Source of the DNA: Chloroflexota bacterium
GTDB taxonomy: Bacteria > Chloroflexota > Dehalococcoidia > Lucifugimonadales > Australimonadaceae
Direction: 5' to 3'
DNA: 46,900 bases
Assembly: GCA_022561985.1 (NCBI GenBank)
Contig: JADFQE010000005.1
Location: 1-46,900 of the forward strand
The position numbers and the translations under genes were made by a program. Below are positions 37,468-46,113 of the stretch, one piece after another. Every line of letters starts with the position of its first letter. The first letter of the stretch is position 1. The notes under the pieces are model-generated. The model did no database searches. It was not told where the DNA came from and saw only the letters and a program-made list of their open reading frames with translations.

Positions 37468-38526
37468 ATGGGGCGCGGACGGCGCAGCGGGGGGGCGGCG
37501 ATGGCGGAGACGGTACACCGGTACAACGCGGGGACGCAGCGGGCGAAGGGTCTGCTGGAGATGGCCTCGGCCCTCTACGACACCTCGCTGTCGCACGAGA
37601 CGGTGCGGTCGGGGGTGCGCCAGGTCGACTCGCGCGTCGGTACCCACGTCGAGCTCTCGCTCGGCGCGATCCCGGGCCGGATGGCCGACGCCGTCAGCGT
37701 CTCGTTCCGGGCGGGTGGGTTCCGGGCGGCGCTCGAAGCGGTCGCCCGCGGGGACGTGTCGCTGCACTGGATCAACCCGTCCGCCGCGCTCACCATGGCC
37801 GTCGCGGGCACGGGGCCGTTCAAGGAGCCGTTGGCGCTGCGGCCCATCGCCGTCTTCCCGTCCTGGGACGTGATGGGCTTCGCCGTCCACGGGTCGACCG
37901 GCATCACGTCGCTCGAGGAGATCGCGCAGCAGCGGCCGGCGCTCAATCTCTCCACCCGGACGACCATCGAGCCGCCCTTCGACGAGGACGGGACGATGTT
38001 CACGGTGGACGCCGTGCTCTCGGCCGCGGGCTTCTCGCTGGCGGACATACGCGCGTGGGGCGGGACGATCCAGCCGGTCTCGCGGCCCAGCGACGCGGCG
38101 CGCCTCTCCGGCATCGCCTCGGGCGCGGTCAACGCCGTCTTCGACGAGGGGATCAAGACCTGGGCCGGGGACGCGCTGGAGCACGGGTTCCGGTTCCTGC
38201 CCGTCGAGGGCGTGGTCCGGGAGCGCCTCACCGCGATGGGCTTCCGGCCGGTCACGATGACGCCGGCCCAGATACCGGGGCTGCCCGAGGACGTGCCGAC
38301 GCTGGACTTCAGCGGCTGGCCGATGGTCGTCCACGCGGACATGGCCGAGGACGTCGCGTACGCTCTGTGCGAGGCCATCGCGCTGCGCACGGACGCCATC
38401 CCCACCGACAACGGCCTGCCCGTGGACATGGCGCAGCTTTGCGGGGATGAGCTCGAAGCGCCGCTCGATGTGCCGCTGCACCCCGGAGCGGAGCGCTTCT
38501 ACCGCGAGCACGGCTTCCTGAAGTAG
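37468..38526 (+). CDS. TAXI-family (TRAP-associated) solute-binding-fold protein without signal peptide
   Basis: 352 residues. Segments GAIPGRMADAVSVSF, VSLHWINPSAALTMA and ALRPIAVFPSWDVMGFAVH follow the periplasmic-binding fold of TAXI solute receptors. A normal receptor would be exported; here the N-terminus is Arg/Gly-rich and not hydrophobic, so a cytoplasmic protein is expected. No TRAP membrane gene is in the window. The start: ATG 37468 lies at the predicted transcription start of the promoter at 37431-37459; an internal ATG at 37501 follows a G-rich stretch and is the alternative. It is divergent from the NMT1-like gene and convergent with the gene at 38533, only six bases away. Confidence 0.7.
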   Translation: MGRGRRSGGAAMAETVHRYNAGTQRAKGLLEMASALYDTSLSHETVRSGVRQVDSRVGTHVELSLGAIPGRMADAVSVSFRAGGFRAALEAVARGDVSLHWINPSAALTMAVAGTGPFKEPLALRPIAVFPSWDVMGFAVHGSTGITSLEEIAQQRPALNLSTRTTIEPPFDEDGTMFTVDAVLSAAGFSLADIRAWGGTIQPVSRPSDAARLSGIASGAVNAVFDEGIKTWAGDALEHGFRFLPVEGVVRERLTAMGFRPVTMTPAQIPGLPEDVPTLDFSGWPMVVHADMAEDVAYALCEAIALRTDAIPTDNGLPVDMAQLCGDELEAPLDVPLHPGAERFYREHGFLK

Positions 38527-38532
38527 CCCCGC

Positions 38533-39183
38533 TCAGGAGCCGAGGACGATCCGCACCATCTGCCGCTCGAGCTCGGCGCCGAGCTCGGTGGCAAGCTCGA
38601 TGAACGAGGCGTCGCGCTTGGCGACGACGTACGCGACGCCGAGGAGCCGGCCCAGCCGGAAGTCGACGATCGTCGATGCGAGCACGCTGCCCTCGGGCGC
38701 CTCGTGCACGACGAGCAGCGCTGCGGCGTGCTCGTGGAAGCCGCTGACCTTCAAGCTCTCCACGCCCAGGAGCCGGGACCCGTCCGGCTCCTCCCCACCG
38801 ACGCGGTCCTTGAAGCCTGCGACGAAGACGTCGTCGATCCAGCGGTCCACATCTTTCGGCTGCTCGAACAGGTGCACCACCGTCGCTGCTTCGAGGATAT
38901 CGGCCGGCTCCTCCCGCAGCGTGGGCGCGCCCTGGGGGACGGCGAAGGCGCGCGCGTAGCCGCTCGATCGGCCGAGCTCGCCCAGCGAGGCGGTGGTGTA
39001 CCGCCCGCCCGTGTGCTTCGCCATCGTCTCGTTGTCGAGCCGCTCCTCGCGCAGGAGCTCGAAGCTCGAGAATTCGGCGGGGAGCTGGGCGTGCTCGAGC
39101 ACCATCCACGCCAGCTCCTCCGAGGTGACCGTGTCGGTCATCCGCAGGAGCTGGCTGGCCGGGTCAGACGGCGTGTCTACCAA
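38533..39183 (-). CDS. Conserved-looking protein of unknown function
   Basis: 216 residues; I do not recognise the family. There is no signal peptide or membrane span. The N-terminal half is acidic and polar (MTDTVTSEELAWMVLEH), then FDRV/HLFEQPKDVDRWID-type helices, and a C-terminal beta-rich part (STIVDFRLGRLLGVAYVVAKRD) ending in a helix. It resembles, in layout only, lipoprotein-like or PknH-extracellular domains, but without a secretion signal. The start is TTG at 39183, selected because GGAGGA stands a few bases upstream; the next in-frame ATG (14 residues later) has none. It lies 54 bases downstream of the SDR gene on the same strand and may share its message. Confidence 0.5.
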   Translation of the reverse strand: MVDTPSDPASQLLRMTDTVTSEELAWMVLEHAQLPAEFSSFELLREERLDNETMAKHTGGRYTTASLGELGRSSGYARAFAVPQGAPTLREEPADILEAATVVHLFEQPKDVDRWIDDVFVAGFKDRVGGEEPDGSRLLGVESLKVSGFHEHAAALLVVHEAPEGSVLASTIVDFRLGRLLGVAYVVAKRDASFIELATELGAELERQMVRIVLGS

Positions 39184-39237
39184 GGAAAGTCCTCCGCTGC
39201 GCTCATCGTCCGGGGGCTCCGCTCGCGCTCCGGGGCG

Positions 39238-40131
39238 CTAGCGGTCCGAGGCTGCCACCTGCCCCGCGACGGCCTCGTCCTCCCACTCCTCCTCGTTGCC
39301 GAGGCCGTGCTCCCGGTTCCAGGTCATGGTATCGAAGCAGCGGCCCGTGACGCCGGTACGCACGTCGCCGCGCGCCAGGAACAGGGAGACGGGCACGATG
39401 TGCTCCGCCCGCAGGGTCGTCTGGCCGGGGCGCGCAGCCATGCCCATCTCGCGCCGGGCCGCGTTCTGCTCGTCGTAGCCGGTGGTCCGCGTGTGGCCGG
39501 GGATCAGCAGGTTGACGGCAACGTTCTGCCCCTTCACCTCGTCCGCGAGGTAGAACATCATGGTCATCAGCGCCGACTTCGTCGCCTGATACGGCATCTC
39601 GCGGCTGCCGGGCCGGAGCGCCTGGTACCCGCCACCGCTGGAGTGGTGCAGCGCGCCGCTGCTGATGATCGAGATGACGGACCCGCGCTGGCGCTCCAGC
39701 ATCGGGGCGATGAAGCGGCGGGTGACCTTGAGCGCTCCGAACACGTTGACCGCGAACATGCGCTCCCAGTCGGCGTCCGTCGTCTCAAGGGTCGTCGTGC
39801 GGCCCGCGGGCGGGAAGAGGATGCGCTGGCGCATCGCGGCGTCGTTGATGAGCACGTCGACCGTGCCCCACCTGGCGATCGTCTGCTCATACGCCGCGTC
39901 GATCTGCTCGCCGCTCGTCACGTCCACCGTGGCCACGATGGCATCCTCGGGCCGCGCTTCGAGCTCGCGCCGGAACGAGTCGTCGGTGTCGCTGGAGAAC
40001 CCGGTGGGCTCCCAGGACAGGTCCATGGCCACGACCTTGGCGCCCTCGGCGAGGAAGCCCCGCGTGAAGGCGCGTCCCATCCCGCGCGCCGCGCCCGTGA
40101 TGGCGACGACCCGGCCCTCTAGATCAGTCAT
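39238..40131 (-). CDS. Short-chain dehydrogenase/reductase (classical SDR)
   Basis: 297 residues. The NAD(P) motif is TGAARGMG (about 12-19), the NNAG box reads NDAA (about 105), the catalytic Ser is in SIISSGA, and the Tyr and Lys are in YQATK (about 185). Acidic residues after the second strand (MDLSWEP) suggest NAD rather than NADP. Family role: oxidation of an alcohol or reduction of a ketone in the cytoplasm. It is longer than the usual ~250 residues because of insertions after GGGYQALRPGSR and a C-terminal tail. AAGGAG precedes the ATG at 40131 by nine bases; a long upstream frame is Arg/Ser-rich and rejected. The MFS transporter gene lies 79 bases upstream. Confidence 0.85.
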   Translation of the reverse strand: MTDLEGRVVAITGAARGMGRAFTRGFLAEGAKVVAMDLSWEPTGFSSDTDDSFRRELEARPEDAIVATVDVTSGEQIDAAYEQTIARWGTVDVLINDAAMRQRILFPPAGRTTTLETTDADWERMFAVNVFGALKVTRRFIAPMLERQRGSVISIISSGALHHSSGGGYQALRPGSREMPYQATKSALMTMMFYLADEVKGQNVAVNLLIPGHTRTTGYDEQNAARREMGMAARPGQTTLRAEHIVPVSLFLARGDVRTGVTGRCFDTMTWNREHGLGNEEEWEDEAVAGQVAASDR

Positions 40132-40210
40132 CACCAGGCTCCTTCGCGTGCGATGTCCCGCCGAGGCGCAGTCTACGCGCGGGGAGGCGATGCGGCAAAG
40201 CGCCCGCCGC

Positions 40211-41476
40211 TCAGGCCGGGGTTGTGCGCTCCCGCTCCTTCGCCGCGGCGCGGTCCCGCTCCTGCGGCGGGTGGACGTTCCGGAAGGCGAAGTAGAGGGT
40301 CGTGAGGTACACCGTCTTGAAGATGCCGGCCGCGACGAAGGGAGCACTCGCGGAGACGGTCTGCCAGAGCCACATCGACAGCGCCGGCACGCCCGCCCCG
40401 ACGGTGGCCTGGCTGACGTTGCTGATGCCCGCCATGGCCACGCGCTCCTCGCGGTTGACGATGGACATGGTGTAGGCCTGCCGGGGCGGATTGTCCATCG
40501 AGGAGAAGAAGGCCCGGGAGAACCAGAACGTGATGGCCAGCCAGGCCCAGGGCGCGAAGGGGATCGCGAAGGTGAAGATCACGGCGGGGATGTGCGTGAA
40601 CACGATGGTGTTGAGCATCCCGATGCGGTTGGCGAGCTTCGCCGCGACCCACAGGGACACGCCGTTCATCACCATCGAGCCGGCGAACATGGCGCTCACC
40701 TCGGCCAGGTCCAAGTCGAACTGGGTCTTGAACCACAGCGCCACCAGCGAGAAGAACACGAACCGCGTCGCGAAGCTGTCGACGGAGTAGATCGCCGCCA
40801 GGCTGAAGATCGTCCGCCGCGACGGCAGCGTGAACGGGTTCTGGAAGCCTCGGCGGGCCGACCGGCTCTCGATCGCGGGGGAGAGGCCCAGGTACACGGC
40901 GGCCGAGAGCAGCATGATCACTGTGTAGACGACGAACATCACCTTGTAGGAGTCGAGCTCGCTCAGGCCGAACCAGGCCACGAACCCCAGGGGGAGCGCC
41001 GCGGCGAGCGTGCCGGCGAAGCGCGCGATCCGCTGCCCGATGCCGGCGACCGCGTACAGGTCGGTCCGCCGCTCCGCGCTCGCGGTGTCGGGGAGCGCGG
41101 CCGTCTCCAGGGGGTTGAACGGCCCGCGGGGGCCGCTCCCGGAGATGGCCATGCTGCCCACGAAGAAGGTGATGATGGCGAGCAGCAGGTAGCGGTCGGT
41201 GAAGGCGTACCCGACGCCCGCCACCCCAGCGATCAGCGAGAAGACGATGAGCAGGCGGCGGCGTCCCACGGCCTCGCCGATGAAGATCACCAGCGTGGCC
41301 AGCACCGCGCTCCCCGCCGAGCCGACGGTGACGAGGAGCCCGATCTGCGTCAGGCTGTAGCCGAGCAGGTCCAGGTAGAAGGCGAAGAAGACGGCGATGC
41401 TCGCCTGAGCGAGGGTGCGCAGGGTACGCGCCGTGATGATGAGCCAGCCGTCCCGGCTTATCCAACCCAGCGGCAT
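40211..41476 (-). CDS. Major facilitator superfamily transporter
   Basis: 421 residues with about twelve membrane spans in two halves. The inter-span 2-3 loop has GEAVGRRRLL, matching the family motif A (GxLaDrxGRR). Charged positions within spans are few (SVDSFATRF, span 7), fitting a proton-linked symporter or exporter. Substrate not readable; the SDR and unknown protein downstream on the same strand hint at a metabolite or drug-like compound. The start is the ATG at 41476, with no ribosome site visible; a possible -10 (TATCCT on the minus strand, 41534-41539) gives a leader of about 50 bases. The C-terminal tail is rich in Arg/Glu. Confidence 0.82.
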   Translation of the reverse strand: MPLGWISRDGWLIITARTLRTLAQASIAVFFAFYLDLLGYSLTQIGLLVTVGSAGSAVLATLVIFIGEAVGRRRLLIVFSLIAGVAGVGYAFTDRYLLLAIITFFVGSMAISGSGPRGPFNPLETAALPDTASAERRTDLYAVAGIGQRIARFAGTLAAALPLGFVAWFGLSELDSYKVMFVVYTVIMLLSAAVYLGLSPAIESRSARRGFQNPFTLPSRRTIFSLAAIYSVDSFATRFVFFSLVALWFKTQFDLDLAEVSAMFAGSMVMNGVSLWVAAKLANRIGMLNTIVFTHIPAVIFTFAIPFAPWAWLAITFWFSRAFFSSMDNPPRQAYTMSIVNREERVAMAGISNVSQATVGAGVPALSMWLWQTVSASAPFVAAGIFKTVYLTTLYFAFRNVHPPQERDRAAAKERERTTPA

Positions 41477-41566
41477 CGAAGACGGGAATGACGTAGGCGT
41501 GGCTCCAGGCAGGGCTCGTGGGCAGGGCCCGCCTAGGATACCGCGCCAGGCGGGCCGGTGTACGCC

Positions 41567-41917
41567 CTACGAGTACAGGTAGACGAGCAGACCGGCGTTG
41601 TAGACGACCACGAGGCTCATCAGCCTGCTCGCCGCGCCGAGGACGGCCGGGCGTCCCATCTTCGAGATGAGGAGGCCCGCGGCCAGCGCCATGCCGAGCT
41701 TGAGAACGAGCATGGAGCCGACGCCGCCCGAAGCCAGGGCGAGTGCGAGCATCGGGTTCCCTTCGATCCCGCCGATCCCGAGCAGGTAGAACGTCAGCAG
41801 CATGTCGAGGGCGTTGACACCCATCCAGACCCCGAGCGCTCTCGGGAGCCGGGGCGCCTCGACGACGCTGGGGGCGCTGGGGGCGCTGGAACGGGCCTGA
41901 GCGTGCCACAACGACAT
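41567..41917 (-). CDS. Small membrane protein, DUF5658-like
   Basis: 116 residues with about three spans. The first, VNALDMLLTFYLLGIGG followed by IEGNPML (about 33-56), has the ALD-x-LLT and E-x-NP pattern I associate with DUF5658-type membrane proteins of unknown function. The later spans (LKLGMALAAGLLIS and the C-terminal LMSLVVVYNAGLLVYLY) follow. A GAGGAGA before the ATG at 41917 decides the start; the upstream in-frame ATG at 42031 is not preferred. It lies 90 bases upstream of the MFS gene on the same strand. Confidence 0.65.
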   Translation of the reverse strand: MSLWHAQARSSAPSAPSVVEAPRLPRALGVWMGVNALDMLLTFYLLGIGGIEGNPMLALALASGGVGSMLVLKLGMALAAGLLISKMGRPAVLGAASRLMSLVVVYNAGLLVYLYS

Positions 41918-42151
41918 CGCGTCTCTCCTCGTCGGTCGGTGCCTGCCTTGAGCAGTATGTCCCCGGCGAGGGGGGCGCGGCTTCACTCGAAGGGATGAAC
42001 CGGCGGGTGAGAACGGCGGAGGGTGCCTCACCCGGAGGCGCGAGGCGCGGGCACCCGGAGGCGCGCTTGACCCACATGGCCCCAGCCGCTATCAATGGTG
42101 CGCCGCACCGCACCGGGGGGCCGCCCCAACCCTCACTCCTGGAGAGCGTCC

Positions 42152-44446
42152 ATGGCATCGAGCCCCGCCCCCGCCTTCACCGTCGTCGGCAAGCCGCTCC
42201 GCCGCGTCGAGGGCGCCGACAAGGTCAGCGGCCGCGCGCGTTACACCGCCGACCACGAGCCGCCCGGCACGCTGTGGGCGAAGAACGTCCGCAGCCCGCT
42301 GCCGCATGCGCGCATCGTCTCCATCGACACCTCCCGCGCGAAGCAGGTCCCCGGCGTGCGGGCCGTCATCACCGCCGCGGACATACCGGACACGCTCACG
42401 GGGCGCAACATCAAGGACCTGCCGCTGCTGTGCACCGACGTCGTGCGCTACGTCGGCGACCGGGTGGCCGTCGTCGCCGCGGACGACCGCCACGCCGCCG
42501 AGGAGGGCGCGGCGGCGGTCGATGTGCGGTACGAGGAGCTGCCGGCCGTCTTCGACCCCATCGAGGCGATGGAGCCCGGCGCGCCCCTGCTCCACGCGGA
42601 CCCACGCTCCTACACCGGCTTCCCGGTGGACGTGCGCCCGGAGATGACGAACGTCTGCGGCTACGCCACCTGGGACCGCGGCGACATGGAGGCCGGCTTC
42701 GCCGAAGCGGACGTCGTCCTCGAGCACACCTTCGTGACGCAGCTCGCGCACCAGGGCTACCTGGAGCCATCGGCGTACCTGATCCAGATCACCGAGCCCA
42801 CCGGCGGCCGCCCCGAGCGCATCGAGGTCTGGTCCTCCGTCAAGGTCCCCTACGGGACGCGCAAGGAGCTCGCCCGGCTGCTGGAGCGCCCCGTCGAGGA
42901 CATCCTCATGCACGCCGTCACCATCGGCGCGGACTTCGGCGGCAAGGGCGGCGTCGGCGACCTCGCCGCCGGCTACTACCTGGCCCGCTCCCTCGGGAGG
43001 CCCATCAAGTTCGTGAATACCGCGAGCGAGGACCTGACCGCGGCCGCCCCGAAGCACGCCATCCACGTGAGCATGCGCACCGGGATCAAGCGCGACGGGA
43101 AGATCGTGGCGCACGACGCGAAGGTCGTCATCAACCGGGGCGCCTACACGGGGCTCAACACCTCCCCCAACGGGCTGCTCGGCGGCGCCGGGCGCGCGGG
43201 CAACTTCTACGACATCCCCAACCTGCACATCGAGGCCTTCGCCGCCTACACGAACCGCGTGCCCTGCGGCTACATGCGCGCACCGGGCTCGCCGCAGATC
43301 CTCTTCGCCGTCGAGTCGCACATGAACCTCCTGGCGCGGGAGATCGGGATGGACCCCTTGGATTTCCGGCGGCGCAACATGCCCGCGGAGAAGCCGAGCG
43401 GCGCGGCCCACCTGGGCAACAAGGTCCTCGACGCGGCCGCCGAGGCCTACGGATGGGCGGAGCGCGCCACGGCGCCGCGCGACGGCGGCCGCACGCTCAT
43501 CGGCCACGGCATCAGCCTCATCGACCGCACGCAAGGCGCTGGCGAGGCGTCCTCCGCCCTCACGGTGAACCCCGACGGCACCATCACCGCGGTGACGGCG
43601 ATGCCGGACAACGGCACCGGCGGGCTCACGGTGGTCGCGGCCATCACGGCGGAGACCTTCGGCGTGCCCTTCGAGCGCGTGCATCTCGTGCGCGGCGACA
43701 CCGACACCTTCGAGATCGACGTGGAGTCGGGCGCCAGCCGCATGACCAACGCGGCAGGCCACGCCGTGCTCGCCGCGGCCGAGGAGATCAAGGAGAAGCT
43801 CTCGCCGCTCGCCGCGCGCGCCCTCGGCGCCGAGACGGCCGAGTGGGTGGCGGCGGAGCCACAGCCCGACGGGAGCGTGAAGCCCGGCGGCTGGAGGGGC
43901 GGCGACGGCCGCTTCATCTCGCTGGAGGACCTCGCGTCCGAGCTCGTCAAGGAGGGCGACCCCGCCGCGCACGCCCAGGTCACGCTGCGGACCCCGCGCT
44001 CGCCCGACCCCGGCATCTGCGCGCAGATGGCCGAGGTGGAGGTCGACGCGGAGACCGGCCAGGTGACCCTCAAGCGGATGGTGACGGCCCAGGACGTGGG
44101 GACGATCATCAACTCCCTGGGCCACCAGGGCCAGATCGACGGGTCCATCGTCCAGGGGGCCGGGTACGCCCTCATGGAGGAGCTCGTGCTCGATCACGGA
44201 CGCATCACCACGCCGAACTTCAACGACTACCGGATGCCGACGATCCAAGACATCCCCGAGCTCACCACCGTGAACGTGCCCGACCCGGGCATGGGGCCGT
44301 TCACCGCGAAGTCCATCGGTGAGCTGCCGCACATCCCCACGGCCGGCGCCATCGCGAACGCCGTTGCGGACGCCATCGGCGCGCCCATGCTCGAGCTCCC
44401 CCTCACGGCCGAGCGCGTGCTCGCCGCCATCCGCAGCCGTGGCTGA
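42152..44446 (+). CDS. Molybdenum hydroxylase large subunit (xanthine dehydrogenase/CoxL family)
   Basis: 764 residues, normal for a molybdopterin-binding subunit. The a/b hammerhead domain opens with VGKPLRRVEGADKVSGRARY (about 10-29). The main Mo domain has a Gly-rich IGADFGGKGGVGD (about 267-280), a CGYMRAPGSPQILFA (about 372-386) typical of cofactor-binding loops, and a near-terminal SIGELPHIPTAGAIANAVAD where the Glu is the family's catalytic base. It oxidises an aldehyde, purine or aromatic heterocycle by hydroxylation with water. The FAD and [2Fe-2S] subunits are not adjacent, so it is an orphan or has distant partners. TGGAGAG precedes the ATG. It overlaps the HAD gene by eight bases. 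Confidence 0.9.
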   Translation: MASSPAPAFTVVGKPLRRVEGADKVSGRARYTADHEPPGTLWAKNVRSPLPHARIVSIDTSRAKQVPGVRAVITAADIPDTLTGRNIKDLPLLCTDVVRYVGDRVAVVAADDRHAAEEGAAAVDVRYEELPAVFDPIEAMEPGAPLLHADPRSYTGFPVDVRPEMTNVCGYATWDRGDMEAGFAEADVVLEHTFVTQLAHQGYLEPSAYLIQITEPTGGRPERIEVWSSVKVPYGTRKELARLLERPVEDILMHAVTIGADFGGKGGVGDLAAGYYLARSLGRPIKFVNTASEDLTAAAPKHAIHVSMRTGIKRDGKIVAHDAKVVINRGAYTGLNTSPNGLLGGAGRAGNFYDIPNLHIEAFAAYTNRVPCGYMRAPGSPQILFAVESHMNLLAREIGMDPLDFRRRNMPAEKPSGAAHLGNKVLDAAAEAYGWAERATAPRDGGRTLIGHGISLIDRTQGAGEASSALTVNPDGTITAVTAMPDNGTGGLTVVAAITAETFGVPFERVHLVRGDTDTFEIDVESGASRMTNAAGHAVLAAAEEIKEKLSPLAARALGAETAEWVAAEPQPDGSVKPGGWRGGDGRFISLEDLASELVKEGDPAAHAQVTLRTPRSPDPGICAQMAEVEVDAETGQVTLKRMVTAQDVGTIINSLGHQGQIDGSIVQGAGYALMEELVLDHGRITTPNFNDYRMPTIQDIPELTTVNVPDPGMGPFTAKSIGELPHIPTAGAIANAVADAIGAPMLELPLTAERVLAAIRSRG

Positions 44447-45155
44447 CGGGCTCCGGGCCGTCGTCTTCGACCTCTTCGGCACGCTGATCTCCACGGACCC
44501 CAACGACGTGCTCGCCACCCGGCGCTCGCTCGCGGACGACCTCGGCGTGGATGCCGACGGTTTCGCCCGCGTGCGGACCGAGATGCGCGAGGAGGCCGAG
44601 ACGGGAAGGACCGGCGGCCCGGAGGAGACGCTCGCGTTCTTCGCCCGCCGAGCAGGGGGGGCGCCGGGCCCGGCCGCGCTGCGGCGTGCGGCCGAGCGGT
44701 GGCTCGATGCGAACCGGCGGTGGCTCACGCCGGAGCGATCCACCCTCGATGCGCTCGACGGTCTGCGCGCGGCGGGCTGCCGCCTGGGGCTGCTGACGAA
44801 CTGCAGCGCCGCCGTCGCGCCTGCCTGGGCGGACTCGCCGCTCGCACCCCGCTTCGACGCGACGGCGTTCTCCTCCGAGGTCGGCTTCCTCAAGCCCCAC
44901 CCGGAGACCTACCGGGTCGTCTGCGAGCGCCTCGGCCTCGCCCCGGAGCAGTGTTTGTACGTCGGCGACGGCGGAGACAACGAGCTCACGGGCGCGGCGG
45001 CCGCCGGGCTGCACCCGGTGCTGCTCGATAGCGCGGCCGGGGCGCGCATGGCGAAGCTCCTCGTCGATCACGAGGCGGCCACGTGGACGGGGGCACGCAT
45101 CCAGGAGCTGGGGCAGGTGGCGCCGCTGCTCACGACTGAGACGCCCACGGCCTAG
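44439..45155 (+). CDS. HAD-superfamily hydrolase
   Basis: 238 residues. Motif I is VVFDLFGTL (about 8-16, nucleophile Asp), motif II LLTNCS (about 118), motif III GFLKPHP (about 150), and motif IV YVGDGGDNE (about 173). The cap between motifs I and II is helical, as in dehalogenase/phosphoglycolate-phosphatase (class I) members; 2-haloacid dehalogenase or phosphatase activity is possible. The start is GTG at 44439, inside the molybdenum-subunit gene, whose TGA at 44444-44446 it overlaps, so it is coupled to it; the long upstream frame is rejected as it copies the neighbour in another frame. It is convergent with the epimerase at 45168 (12 bases). Confidence 0.85.
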   Translation: MADGLRAVVFDLFGTLISTDPNDVLATRRSLADDLGVDADGFARVRTEMREEAETGRTGGPEETLAFFARRAGGAPGPAALRRAAERWLDANRRWLTPERSTLDALDGLRAAGCRLGLLTNCSAAVAPAWADSPLAPRFDATAFSSEVGFLKPHPETYRVVCERLGLAPEQCLYVGDGGDNELTGAAAAGLHPVLLDSAAGARMAKLLVDHEAATWTGARIQELGQVAPLLTTETPTA

Positions 45156-45167
45156 CGCGTGCGCGCT

Positions 45168-46106
45168 CTAACGCGCTTGTGCGCGCTTGAACTCCTCGAC
45201 GTAGTCGGCGAAAGCCTCTTCCAGCGAGTAGGCCGGCTCCCACTCCAGGACCTCCCGCGCGGCGGTGATGTCGAGCGGCTCGGGCGCCGGGGCCTCCGAC
45301 GGCTCGATCCGCGCGTCCAGTCCCGGCAGCGCCGTCCTCGCGGCAGCGGCCATCTCCTCGAAGGTCGAGACGACCCCCGTCGCTGCGTTGAACACCGTCT
45401 GCTGAGGCATGGGGATCGTCGCCAGGCGGTCGATCATCCGGCCCACGTCCCGCGCGTAGACGTACTCGGCCGGAGCGGCCTGCGCGGCGGGCACGTCGAC
45501 GGGCGTGCCCGCGACCCCGCCCTCGATCAGCGCGTGCACCCGCATGCCCGCCGAGGAGCCCGCGAGGTAGTGGCCGTAGCCGAAGACGGCGGCGGGCCGG
45601 ACCATCAGCAGCTCGAAGCCGTAGTGGCCGGCGTAGGTCTCCAGCAGCACCTCGTTCGCCGTCTTCGAGCTGGCGTAGGGCCCGCCGCCCCCGCGGGGGT
45701 GGTCCTCCGCGATGGGCCCATGATGGGCGATGCGCCGGTTGTAGACGCCGTTGGTGCTCACGTGGACGAAGCGCCGAACGCCGCCGAGCCGCGCCGCCTC
45801 CGCGACGTTGATGGTGCCGACGACGTTGATCTGCAGACCGGTATAGAGGGCCGCGGAGACCTGCCCGCCGATCAGGCCCGCTGTGTGCACCAGCGTCTCG
45901 GCCCCGGATCGGCGGACGGCGTCCACGAGGGCGGGCAGGTCGCGCACGTCCCCCCGGACGACCTCCGGGACCGCGTCGCCGAGCTTCACGCGCAGGTACG
46001 CGGCATCCGGGCGCGCGTCGAAGAAGACCAGCCGCTCGCCGCGCTTCGCGGCCTCTTGGGCGAAGGCCGTGCCGATCAGTCCCGCTCCGGTCACCAACGT
46101 CGTCAT
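45168..46106 (-). CDS. NAD-dependent epimerase/dehydratase family protein
   Basis: 312 residues. The NAD motif is VTGAGLIG (about 5-12), with LVHTAGLIGG, HVSTNGVY (about 118, catalytic Ser/Thr) and PYASSKTANE (about 141-150; catalytic YxxxK as Y142-K146). The closing segment EWEPAYSLEEAFADYVEEFK is typical of sugar-nucleotide epimerases and related reductases. It is less like GalE than the gene at 1570-2496; other members act on dihydroflavonols, lignin-like diols or isoprenoid aldehydes, so the substrate is open. It lies only seven bases downstream of the DUF6941-like gene on the same strand and is likely co-translated. Start ATG 46106. Confidence 0.82.
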   Translation of the reverse strand: MTTLVTGAGLIGTAFAQEAAKRGERLVFFDARPDAAYLRVKLGDAVPEVVRGDVRDLPALVDAVRRSGAETLVHTAGLIGGQVSAALYTGLQINVVGTINVAEAARLGGVRRFVHVSTNGVYNRRIAHHGPIAEDHPRGGGGPYASSKTANEVLLETYAGHYGFELLMVRPAAVFGYGHYLAGSSAGMRVHALIEGGVAGTPVDVPAAQAAPAEYVYARDVGRMIDRLATIPMPQQTVFNAATGVVSTFEEMAAAARTALPGLDARIEPSEAPAPEPLDITAAREVLEWEPAYSLEEAFADYVEEFKRAQAR

Positions 46107-46113
46107 GCGCGCG

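Noticed and set aside
40173-42158. Long open frame over the MFS transporter and DUF5658-like genes
   Set aside because: No membrane pattern or motif, and His/Arg/Gly-rich composition; it is another register of the MFS gene.
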